Shown here: positions 1-10,416 of the stretch, piece by piece
Numbering within the stretch: position 1 is the first letter of the stretch
Layout of the letters: each line of letters begins with the position of its first letter
Assembly (NCBI RefSeq): GCF_958295425.1
Contig: NC_081149.1
Location: 18,714,753-18,778,752, forward strand
From: Solea solea
Lineage: Eukaryota > Chordata > Actinopteri > Pleuronectiformes > Soleidae
Direction: 5' to 3'
DNA length: 64,000 bases
Translations under genes and position numbers: made by a program
Notes under the pieces: generated by a model
What the model was told of the DNA's origin: nothing
Database searches by the model: none
Seen by the model: the letters and a program-made list of their open reading frames with translations, nothing else

Positions 1-1238
1 GCCATTTCACTCAGACCTAAAATAAATGCCTGGTGCTGCTAACATGCCTCTTCCCCGCTGCCTCTCCCTCCTCCTCCTCCTCCTCCTCCTCCTCCCGCAG
101 CATCACAGGTTTCATAACAAAGCAAAGCCTTTGTACAGTTGAACGTTTCCAGTTTCATCACTGAATGTGTTGGATACGTGCAGAAGCAACGAAAGCGTCC
201 AGTGATCCTCACTCTGCTACATACAGAGACTTCTCCTCAGTTACCACTAATCTTGACAAAGACAAAAAGCTGTACTGTAAATAAATAAGTAAATAGATAA
301 ATGCAGATAGGATTTCAGGTTCAAACTTGATTGGGGCACAGCACATTTGTGGTTTATAAAAAGCTGTCGACGCACATCACAGAGAGAGCTTTTTAAGTCA
401 TAAACACTAATGCCTCCTCAAACATTAGATAGCACTCAAAGTGCAGCAAAGTGTAATGAGATCAGTCATCGCAGGCAAAACTGCTCTTTTACCTTCTCTG
501 TCCTCCACCACACCTCTGCTTATCCAGGCCACAATGTTCCCGAGCCAAAGGGCAATGTCAGCTTGTTGACCTGCAGTTACCAACCTCGGGAGGAAGAGGA
601 GGAGGAGGAGGACGAGTGCCTTCCTTCTGTGTGAAGTCACAAAGCCACTGAGCGAAAAAGCATGGATTAAGACAAACAATGAGAAATTAGTGGGCTTCTG
701 TGAGTTTTCTGGTGTGGACTTCTTATTGACCTTTCAGGCGGTATTTGTATTTGAAGGACGAGAAGAGGCTAAAAATATATTCTCGGACAAGGTGCGACAT
801 AAATAGGAAAGTTTCCTTTTTCATGTTTCTTTGTGGACAGACACTGACGGGACAAAGCAATCACCACCAATAGCCACTGTCATGTATGGAGCTATGGATT
901 AAATGCACCAGTGTCTAACATTTAGGTGAAATTATTCCTGTTTGTCTGAAATTGCTCTTTCATCATACCAAAGAAATGAACCCTTTATATTTACACCAGG
1001 AGCAGGTCTTCTCTATGCAGGCCGGCAGGTGGAACCACTGTGTTTTTAAAAAACAAACTAAACATACATTTACTTGCATTACTGTAATTGAGTAGGATTT
1101 TTTGTATACTTGTACTTTTTAAAGTCATTTTTAGAATTTATAATTTTACTTTTACTTAAGTATTTCACTACACTTTAAAGGCCATCTGTTACTGAGTAAA
1201 AAAACAATAATAATTTATGCACGGGAAACTGGCAGGGA

Positions 1239-1451
1239 AGGATGAGGGCAGGTGAATGAATGATGAGGACAGGTGAATGTTGAGGACAGGTAAGGAGAAT
1301 GAATGATGAGGACAGGTGGATGTTGAGGACAGGTAAATGAGGACAGGTGAATGATGAGGACAGGTAAATGTTGAGGACAGGTAAATGAGGACAGGTGAAC
1401 GATGAGGACAGGTGAACAATGAGGACAGGTGATTGATGAGGACAGGTGAAT
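1239..1451. repeat. Minisatellite, about 12 copies of a GAGGACAGGTRAAT-type unit
   Basis: About twelve imperfect copies with a variable 14-23 base spacing share the core GAGGACAGGT(G/A). Eight copies read CAGGTG and four read CAGGTA. The divergence between units shows an old, not freshly expanded, array. Confidence 0.85.
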
Positions 1452-3534
1452 CAGCACTAAATGAGGTCCCTGAGTGAGTGAGAAAGTTAAAGCTTTTTTG
1501 ACTGATACATTATGTGTTTAAACTTTACATATTTTATTCTGTCAGCACTTTAATTTATAAAGGTTTGCCTTTAATTAAAAATAATTGTAAAATATGTATC
1601 CCCTTGTCCTTTTTGCACAGCACAAGAAAGAATCCCCTTGTTAAAAAAGTAACTAAATAACTTATTAACTTTTAAACAAGCTACTTTTTACTTCAACTTG
1701 AGTACATTTTTAGACAACTACTAAAATGTTATTGAAATAGTTTCAGGGCTCATTTTATACAGAGATTCTGGCCCTTTTGCAGGTATATGCGCTACCTGCA
1801 TATATCACGTATAGTGTGCCATGTCTGCACCACAGACACATTGTCTCTTTCCACAGGGAGGACTACATTCATGTGGTTTCTCCCTCGTGGCTCAGGCCAT
1901 TAGACACACGGCATCCTGTGTCTGGTGCAGCATCAGACCTGGATATTACATCTATGTCAGGCTTTGTCATTACTTTTCATTCCCCCCCAAAAAACTGAGA
2001 TAGTCCATCAAAGTTGTGCTAATTGTGCCTGAAACTCTCCTGTTGCCAGTGTAGGCAAAGACTAGGCTTCTGAATAGTGACTGTTACTTTGTACATGTCG
2101 TCACATCAGCCACTTTGTAAATCCTCAGCGTGGGCGGGGTCATCTCAGCACGGCTGCATGAAACTGCTGTGACATCGCTTTCTACGCGACACACTTGACT
2201 TGTAAAGCAGTTGTTTTCAGTGTAACTGAATCATTAGAATGGGTTAATTTAAAAGATTTGTTCAGTACTCCGTCTGACACAGTCACTGAGCTGAAATACA
2301 GTATAAATACAGACCATTTACCATGAAATGTTTGGACCAGTAATGGCAGTTCCTTTAGATAGTGCGTGTGATATATACCATGTGATATAAACAACAACTC
2401 ACATGCCCGTGTGAGTATTTGTTTCGATCTATTTGTTGTACTAGTTGCCATGCACGTTAAGTTTTCCAAATATAGTCTGTTGATCTTTTTTTATTTCTCT
2501 AAGCACACATTGGTGGCTTTAAAACCCTCTGCATCCTGTGACAAATAAGAAAACAGAGCATGAGGAACTGACAGACTGGGTTGCCACCTATATCAAAACA
2601 CACAGCTGATTAAAGACACAACCAACTGCACTTGAAAAAATACACTGCATATAATCACACACCCTAACACACACAGGGACTCATGAGTTTCTCTTACCCA
2701 GGCATCGCATGAGCCTGTGCTGGCTTATCAAACATTGCGGTGTAAATGTAATTACAGGGGACACCTCGTGAAACTGGATCATCCTGCTCTCTTGGTAGCT
2801 TTCTTAGGAGAATGAAGACACGACGAACCATATGTACACAGAAAACACTGTCCCTTCCCTCAGACATCAGACACTGAGTCTTGCACAAAGGTCATAATCT
2901 ACGGAGCACAGGGTCCTGAGGGAGTGTCCCTTCTCTGAGAGCAAATAAAAGACACGGGAACGGGCTGTTCTTCCCATGGACACAACCAATCATCAACACC
3001 ACAGACTAACACCTCTGAGCCACAACAGACAAAAGCTCAATTCTACACCAAAGCCCACAAAACACCCACCGGCTGGAAAAGCTTTAATTGCACACACACT
3101 TTTTTTTTTTTTTAATAATGAAAGACGTGAAATAAGTTATTTGACCTCTACGTTGACCATCCATGGCATTTGCATTTAAATTGCAAATCAATGGCTTTTT
3201 CTTTGTTCCGATAAATGCCATGTGATCAAAAGGACACGTGTGATTTTGCATTTAACCTAAGCAGTTCCAGTGGATTTTAATTACTTTGTGTAACATGGAA
3301 GGGCTCATAATAGAAAGATCAACAGATTACCGTCGCCTATTCAGTTTCCCTCAGCATGTGTCTGTTCGTTAAGGTGCGAGTCCACAGGTACCATTTATAA
3401 TGGACTCCACATTTGATGGCTTGTGAACATGCATGAGAAAAAATTACTCTTTACAGTTCATACACATGGGCAGATTTGTGGATTAGGGAAATTGACCTTG
3501 AGTGTGGGACTGGATGGTTGTTAGTGTCTGTGTG

Positions 3535-3668
3535 TCCCTGTGATGGACGGGCGACCTGTCCAGCGTGAACCTCGCCTTTTCACCCTTTCAACCCCAGCTG
3601 GGATTGGCACCAGCGTCCCCCCTGTGGCCCTCATGTGAAGGATAAAGCAGTAGAAGATGAATGGATGG
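3535..3668 (+). mobile_element. L2/CR1-type LINE 3' tail fragment
   Basis: The segment follows the fish consensus pattern GATGGACnGGCGACCTGTCC, then CAGCTGGGATTGGC, then CCCTCATG, GGATAA and a terminal GATGAATGGATGG. Related copies are at 16412-16545 and 47310-47545. Only the 3' end is present and there is no coding remnant. The family name is from memory; it could be the tail of a LINE-derived SINE. Confidence 0.7.
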
Positions 3669-4924
3669 GCTCCCTCGCTGGCACTGCCTTTCTCTTGTGT
3701 TAAATGAAGTGAAGAACCTGAGAAATGAATGTGAATTGCCCAGGAGCTTTAACTCCATGACGGTTTTGTCTCCAGAGAGGAGAAAATGCATGCCTGGACG
3801 ACACAAAGGTCAAAAAGTCCTGACTCTCCAAGTTAGAATTGTAACCCACAACAGCAGCATCAGGAGACACACAGTGCAGAAAGAATTATAACAGAATAAG
3901 AAGGAAAATCACTAAAATATACAATCATGTCACATACATGGTCACACTTAATCTGAACAGGCTGTTTTAATCCAATTTGAAATGATGTGAGCTTCAGTCA
4001 CTGTGCGCACGTCTATACTTCTCAATTCCCTTTCAGTTTACAGGTAATGATTCTGTGGTATCATAGCAACAAGCGACAAAGCCTGGGCAGAGGGAGCGTG
4101 TGTGAGATGATAACTTTGTCTGAACTGCGTGCAGATCATTCGGCTTTCCAACACAGCCGACGTGTGATGCTGAAGAAAGACAACAAAATGTTTGTTGTGT
4201 TATACTCAGATTAAAACAGGGGGGAAATTCACGTGAAGTGCTGGACAAAGATCTCTCTGTCAGCCCGTGTTTCATACGTGCAATAACAAGTTTGAGAGAA
4301 ATGTCTACTCAACCTGGGATTATGTTCATTGTCAGATTATAATCATGAGCAGTCACTCTCAGGAGTCTTGGTGCATGGTCGACTGAAGTCTGAAAAAGAA
4401 TGCGGGCGTTTATCACCATGCAACTGAACGCAGTCATCTTATTTAGGAACACTTTAGGCAGCAACGGCTCACTCCTCATTTTCAAATAACAAAACTGAAT
4501 ATATTTTCTCAATTTTAGATTCCAATGCAACGGCCACTAAAGTATCAATCTCTTTCATTTGTTTATTTGACGTATCATTCAGAAAGTCTTTTTAGGATTT
4601 TGTCCTGCAGCTTCCTCTGCAGTTAACATTTTCCTTTGTGCTTTCATTTTCGTACATATAACTGCATCGTCCAGGTGATATTTTGGCTAAAATATTGAAT
4701 TTCTTACTCATATCTTAAACAAATAGCCAGCTGGTTTCCAAACAATAGTGGTTCCAATATTCTGATAAAGATTGCCCGAGTGTTTTTGATGATTAAAATA
4801 TAAATATGAAAGCCACTGGTGTTCATGTCAGCAATCGCCACCATTCTGCTGCAAACTGACAACTTAATATGAACAAGTCTGTTGCCTTTCCTTCTTTTTT
4901 TTTTCCCCCTCCCCTTTTTACTTC

Positions 4925-5038
4925 ATTTGCATCACCGTTCTGATTGGCTGCTTCAAGTTCACAGAGAGAGGGAGATATGCCAAATCCTGATTGGCTGAAC
5001 ACAGATGGGGGAAGGGACTGCCTGTGAACATAAATATA
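4925..5038 (+). promoter_or_regulatory. rasdva core promoter: octamer, twin CCAAT boxes, TATA-like box
   Basis: An octamer ATTTGCAT lies at 4925-4932. Two copies of the 11-mer CTGATTGGCTG (inverted CCAAT, NF-Y type) lie at 4940-4950 and 4988-4998, 48 bases apart. ATAAATATA at 5030-5038 is a TATA-like box, predicting a start near 5060 and a 5' UTR of about 150 bases. A polypyrimidine run (4887-4919) lies just upstream. Motif identities follow known factor consensus; use in this gene is inferred from position. Confidence 0.6.
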
Positions 5039-5210
5039 GAGAACACACTGACAGGCACATGCATCTGCAATCATCATCCTATGACATTCAGCTCCATCAC
5101 TGCAATCCAAACGACTTTCAGACAAGGAACTGCGAGTGAAATAGAGATTTAGAGAGACAATAGGTGAGAAGAGTATTTCAAACTAGGTAGAAATACAACA
5201 GAAACCCACT

Positions 5211-5837
5211 ATGTCATTTAAAGTGAAGGACAAGACAGAGGTGCGTCTGGTGTTTCTGGGAGCAGCTGGAGTGGGTAAGACGGCCCTTATTCAACGCTTC
5301 CTCAAAGACACGTTTGAACCCAAGCACCGGCGAACAGTGGAGGAGCTCCACAGGAAGGAGTATGAGGTGGGGGGCATGAAGGTCACCATCAACATCATGG
5401 ACACCAGTGGCAGCTACTCCTTCCCAGCCATGCGTAAGCTCTCCATCCAGAACAGCGATGCCTTCGCCCTGGTGTACGCTGTGGATGACCCCCAGTCCCT
5501 GGAGGCGGTCAAGAGTCTGCGAGAGGAGATCCTGGAAGTCAAAGACGACAAGTACACACCCATCGTGGTCATAGGCAACAAGATCGACCGTCACAGCGAG
5601 CGACAGGTGTCCAGCAAGGACGTGCTGTCCACAGTTGAGCTGGACTGGAACCATAGCTTTCTGGAGTCTTCGGCCAAAGAAAATGTCAATGTGCTGGAGG
5701 CTTTCAAGGAGCTGCTAATGCAGGCCAACCTGCCCAGCTGGCTCAATCCAACACTGTGCCGCAGGCGGGAAACCATCCCAAAGGAAAGTACCAAGCAACC
5801 GCCTATGAACAAGACCAACAGCTGCCTCATCTCTTAG
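5211..5837 (+). CDS. rasdva: Ras-dva small GTPase (single exon, 208 aa)
   Basis: This is a membrane-anchored Ras-superfamily GTPase. The G1 P-loop is GAAGVGKT (residues 17-24), followed by a switch I-type segment with Thr42, G3 DTSG (64-67), G4 NKID (123-126), G5 SSAK (153-156) and a C-terminal CLIS prenylation box (Cys205). The whole frame is uninterrupted with no intron. Sequence style (RRTVEEL, GSYSFPAMRKLSIQNSDAF) matches Ras-dva, a vertebrate family of early anterior/ectodermal development in frogs and fish, as remembered; DiRas and RASD are the nearest alternatives. Ala19 and Ser68 sit where Ras has Gly12 and Gln61, so GTP hydrolysis may be slow. The start codon is the first ATG after the predicted promoter. 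Which rasdva paralogue this is cannot be decided here. Confidence 0.9.
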   Translation: MSFKVKDKTEVRLVFLGAAGVGKTALIQRFLKDTFEPKHRRTVEELHRKEYEVGGMKVTINIMDTSGSYSFPAMRKLSIQNSDAFALVYAVDDPQSLEAVKSLREEILEVKDDKYTPIVVIGNKIDRHSERQVSSKDVLSTVELDWNHSFLESSAKENVNVLEAFKELLMQANLPSWLNPTLCRRRETIPKESTKQPPMNKTNSCLIS

Positions 5838-6059
5838 TGATGTTGAGCAGAAACACACAAAGAGAGTGAGACGTGATGGTAACAAGCTGCCAAAAAGAGA
5901 GTCAAAGACTGGACAGAAGTCAGAAAAGCTGACTGGACACATGTTCATCTAAAGTGTTAGACCAATGTGTGAAGACAAAAGTAATACTGAGTTTGAGACC
6001 CGAGTTTGAAGAGATACTGTGCAGACGTCACCACAAAGACATGAAAGACTGTTTAAAAA

Positions 6060-6125
6060 AATAAAAATAAACGACAGTGCACAGACACCGTTTACCATGA
6101 ATGTCAAAAATGATGCAGTAATAAA
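6060..6125 (+). terminator. Candidate polyadenylation signals for rasdva
   Basis: AATAAA occurs at 6060-6065, 6066-6071 and 6120-6125, roughly 220-290 bases after the rasdva stop. Which one is used cannot be told from sequence; an AT-rich stretch with further weak signals continues to about 6480. Confidence 0.45.
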
Positions 6126-6479
6126 TGTCGTGTTATGCATCATATAAGCTCCATTTTGCTCAGATGTGTTTCATTTTGGGGTTTTCGTGTTACTGTTGCT
6201 TTTAAAAAGCACAATTACTGTACAGTCACCTTTTATTTATGCAAATGTGGGTTTGTGTCGTTATATGATGTGTTTTATGAAGAAGAAGAACTTTACATTT
6301 AAAACATTATGCTGTGAAATGTGCGGTGCAGCAGTGTTGAAATCTGGACATTTACTGTTTCTCACTCTTTGTTTGACTCATACATTTATTTGTTTTCTTT
6401 TGCCTGCAAGAATGTAAGTGTTTAAGTGCTTTTTGTATTCACTAATACACCACAGTGATGTTTGTATTAAATATAAATG

Positions 6480-8820
6480 CTGATTTTATTATAAACAAAA
6501 CCACTCTTGGTGTAACAACTTGTTATTTGCACTAAATGTTTTGTTCTTTGTGTGACAGAGCAGAAACAAAGGACGTGTGAGTGTGGGGAAGAAAAATATA
6601 GTGACAGTTTTTTTTAATGGCAGTGATGAATAAAAATAATTAGAGAAATTAGAAAAAAGTTTGAGAAAATATGTCAGATTAAAAGACACAGTTCACCCTG
6701 AATTTAAAACAAAATAATGAATGTATTAGTCATATTACATTATAATTGTGAGAACTGTATTAAAATAAATAAAATTAAGACTATTACTACTGCTATTACT
6801 ATTACTGAGCTATGTCCCACTCTGACTTGTACTAACCCTAACCCTCATTTTAAAAAGTGTATCTTTAACCAGAGAGGTTGGGGTTTTTTAGACTGAAAAA
6901 TAAAAAAGTGAGGAGTACAAACCTCCTGGAATGAAATAACTGAAGTGAATTAGTAACTGCAGTAAGTAAGGTCTAAGAAAAGTAAGGTCTGACCTGCAGC
7001 TCTAGAGCCACATGTGGCTCTTCAGCCCCTCTGCAGAGGCTACTTGTAGCTTTTGTGCGTCTCATCCAATGTCTACGTCAAAAAAAATAAAAAAATAAAA
7101 AAAATATATATATACATATATACATATATGTATATATGTATATATATATACGTATATATATGTATATACGTATATATATATACATATATACACATCATGT
7201 CGTTATCTTCAGTTTATGGATCAAATTTTGCAGTGGCATATGGTCTCATTTCCATGAGCTCTATGCTGTACTGCCCTCCGGTGGTTAGTACCAACAATGC
7301 CGTTAAAATAAATGCTCCTTTCTGGGTAACATGGGTCTTATCAAACATATTTCAGCATATCAACAACCAAATTAAAAAAAAAAAGAAAGAAGAAGAAATG
7401 CTTTAGAATACATTTAAATTAGTAGGTGATATACCTACATCATTAGCCACAGTTGATGTATTCTGGTTCTATAAATGACTATGCATTAGCACAAGTTAAC
7501 ACTGTAGTGACCTGTGTCTGTTCAGTGCAGGCTCATGCAACAAACAAACCAAGAGGAAATACTGAAGGTTTTTATTTCACCAAGTGGCGCAAGACTGAAA
7601 TTAAGTGATAATAATAGAGGGGAGGAGGGGAAGACTTAAGAGAAATACTTCACGGAAGTAATAAATATTTTATGTAAAGTGATTAAGCGGCAATTAAAGG
7701 TACTTCCTACTTGTCATGTTGTACACACGATGATAACGTGCACCAGTTAAATCTGTTTGTTCATGTTCTCTACACAGTCTGTGTATGTGCTCTTGGCAAA
7801 ACTCCCAAAAGCCACAAAGGCTAAGAGAGGGGAGGGGAGAAGGTATGCTTCCTCTTTCCTAAAACATTCAGAGTAGGTGCATTGTTTGACCAGAATCTGA
7901 CAAGGAACTCATTTGCGATTATCGAATCTCTGGTTCCTCTTTGTGTCCCGTTTAAGCTCACAGCTGCGTCGCGCTCGCTCACAGCTCACGGATGGAGACA
8001 CTGAGGCAGACAGTCACTTTCAGAAACACAGGTGCGAAGTAACATTTTCCTTCAGCACATATTGACACTGTTGTGGATTGTTGCTCGTCTGTGTATGTAC
8101 TTTAAATTCTGTGTCCACAGTTCACACAGAAATTTGTTGCGTTATTCCAGTCCGAACATAAATGATCGTCTCTGCTCCTGAACTTGGTCTAAGCTCCTCA
8201 GAGTTGGACGGATATATCTGAGAAGTTTTGAACAAGTACAGGATTTCTGTACTGTCACTACATCAAGTCATCAACCGGTGTAAGACAAATAAGGCGTATA
8301 TGTATGTATGTTACTGGCGTACCCCATACAGTACAGTGTTGTAACCATTAGATTTTTGCCTTAGTAACGCTATAGTGACCTTTCAGTAAAGTTACTTCTT
8401 AAACACGTTACTGGAACACATTCAGAAAATACATATGTGCAGTAAAACCGCTTAAACTATCAGTATTTAATGTACTCCACCGCCCTGGAACCCTAATTTT
8501 ATGTAACTGGTAAATTGACATCTTGCTAAAATGCAAGAGGAACTTTCAGTCACACCATTCTAATATAAATGCCAATGATCACAGAATTTGTCAGATATAA
8601 AAACAACAAAGCTGGTGGTTATTTGTTGTATATTTTGTAGGGAAGAAACACAATCTTACATCATTGTGCATATTTGTAGTCTAGTTTAGACAAAACAGAA
8701 ATGGCACTAAGTATAAAGCTTTGTTCTCCTGTACGACAGTGACATACTTCCACATGGATGATGGTCTAAGTCTGGTGATTCACCACAAAACACCAAAATG
8801 TGTCTTTAAACAGTGAAGAC
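6480..8820. other. AT-rich spacer between rasdva and prpsap1
   Basis: No gene is supported. The stretch contains a TA/CA-type microsatellite at 7100-7196, a purine-rich GGGGAGGGGAG patch near 7618-7632 and 7826-7841, and a repeat-like segment around 8310-8425 with GTTACT/GTAACG motifs common in fish DNA transposon remnants. The open frame over 7053-7406 is mostly translated TA repeat and is not a gene. Confidence 0.55.
7100..7196. repeat. TA-rich compound microsatellite
   Basis: An interrupted run of TATATA, TACATA and TACGTA units, nearly self-complementary throughout, so capable of cruciform formation. Confidence 0.9.
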
Positions 8821-8824
8821 GTGT

Positions 8825-10416
8825 TTTATTTTCATAGACAGTGGCAAACACTGTAGAGGCAGACAGAGGGGGGTTGTCTTTACATCCTTCACATTACAGA
8901 TACGACAGAAGAAGAGGACATACAAAGGAGTCAAAGGGCTAAGGACATATAAAACATGAGCTGGAATTCACCATTTTATACAGACAAAGTCAAACGTTGT
9001 GCCTACAGATGCCCGGAGTGTGCAACTTGAGCTGTCAAACACCGACCGATGAGCACTTCAGAAGGATTCCAGTGTCTATAGCAAAAATTAAACTAACGGT
9101 AAAAAAGCAAACGTGTACAGTACAGCTGTAAGGAAGGCAATCTCAACAAACAGTTTTTAATCCTCGACAAGAATGCAAAACAACTAAATAAATTATGCAT
9201 TGGCTTGTAAAGCATATTTCCCTGAGCAAAAGGGTCAATCAGCAGAAACACGCACTAAATTTACCCTTGAGCTTCACGCCGACATTTCCTCAGAGGGCAC
9301 AGAAAGGTGCTAATGTTGAGAAAAAAAGTGCAGGTTCCTACATGGATCTTCAGTCGAAATAGTTCTAGCACATTAACGGGTCACTTCAGCCAATTACTGA
9401 ACAAAACAAAACAAACTTATTAAATGCCAGTTAAATGTAGCCATCCACAATTATGTTCTTCTGCAACCACAATATGATGGCAGTGAATTTTATTTGGGAT
9501 GGTCAAATTATGTGGTTAGATATTTTACCCACAGCTTTTGGTATGAAATGGGAGTTTTTGCTTCACCTCAACTGCACTGTGGTAACAGCAGGAATCTATT
9601 ATTAATGCAATATGAATGGAGTCATTTGTATGCCACATTAGGAATTTTACAGTAGGTTACCACAAAAACATACAAATATACAGTAGTTTGGGCACCAGTG
9701 ACTCGTCTTTGTAATCAGCAACAACACAGCCCATTAAATGCAAATCCAGGGAAACTGGTTTAAAGCGTTTAAAGTTCCGTTACTCGAAACAACTTGTCTT
9801 TTCAATATTCGCAGACGAAATTCAGTCGTTAAATTAAACATGAGGTACAACAGATTATGACAAAATGTCTTTCAATCAGTTCAAGCTGCAAATCAAGGAA
9901 AGAACAAAAGCTTCAGCATATGACTGAACGCATCAAAGCTCCAGCGTTTTTCTGTCTGTCTGTCTGTGAGGAGCAGAAATCAAAGTCACGGTTGAATTTT
10001 GCTGACATTTTGTGAGGGGATATATTTGATTTTGGTGACAATCCAGATACAGATTCCAGATTTTATTTAAAAAACGATGGTTAACCTTGTGACATAGAGG
10101 AGTGTATTGACACTGTAGGGAAACTGAGCCGCCTTGGTGGAGATGTGCACTCATTGAGTACTATTTTATCTTACACTGTAAAGGGCGAGATGCATTTCCC
10201 AACCTAACAATAGAAATACATTTTTCACAAGCTTTCGTGAGATAAATTAGTACATTTCAATTTCTTGTAAGTGAGTAGAATACATGTGTCAATAGTCAAT
10301 AATAGACATCATATGAAATATGGCATTAGTATGTTGTTAGAGGACTGGGGAAGAAGTGCACCTGCCCTCAGTACTTATCCGACCCACCTCAGCCCTCATT
10401 TAGCGCTGGAGACGCT
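8825..10416 (-). other. Probable 3' UTR of prpsap1
   Basis: Below the prpsap1 stop codon the minus strand runs without another gene to an AATAAA (plus-strand TTTATT at 8825-8830), about 1.6 kb away. Another TTTATT occurs near 9490. The interval is AT-rich and carries no clear dispersed repeat, which fits a long 3' UTR. Its end is inferred, not seen. Confidence 0.45.

Larger units (their letters stand above)
1..4900. other. Spacer upstream of rasdva
   Basis: I see no convincing gene here. The stretch holds a (CCT)n tract at about 65-96, a purine-rich GAG/GGA tract at 589-614, a CAGGTR minisatellite at 1239-1451, an L2-like tail at 3535-3668 and AT-rich unique sequence. Short open frames exist but lack family resemblance or splice-supported continuation. 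The minisatellite is flanked on both sides (about 1044-1200 and 1640-1740) by sequence of the type TTTTACTT-AAGTA, a recurrent pattern in fish dispersed repeats, so the array may have expanded inside an old transposon copy. Confidence 0.6.

Noticed and set aside
1189..1457. Overlapping 76- and 80-aa repetitive frames (CPHHSPVLI-type)
   Set aside because: They are translations of the minisatellite.
5214..5654. Antisense 146-aa frame across rasdva
   Set aside because: Shadow of the Ras-dva coding sequence, no recognisable domain.
7053..7406. 117-aa open frame
   Set aside because: Most of it is translated TA/CA microsatellite (repeated YIYIYI), so it is not a gene.
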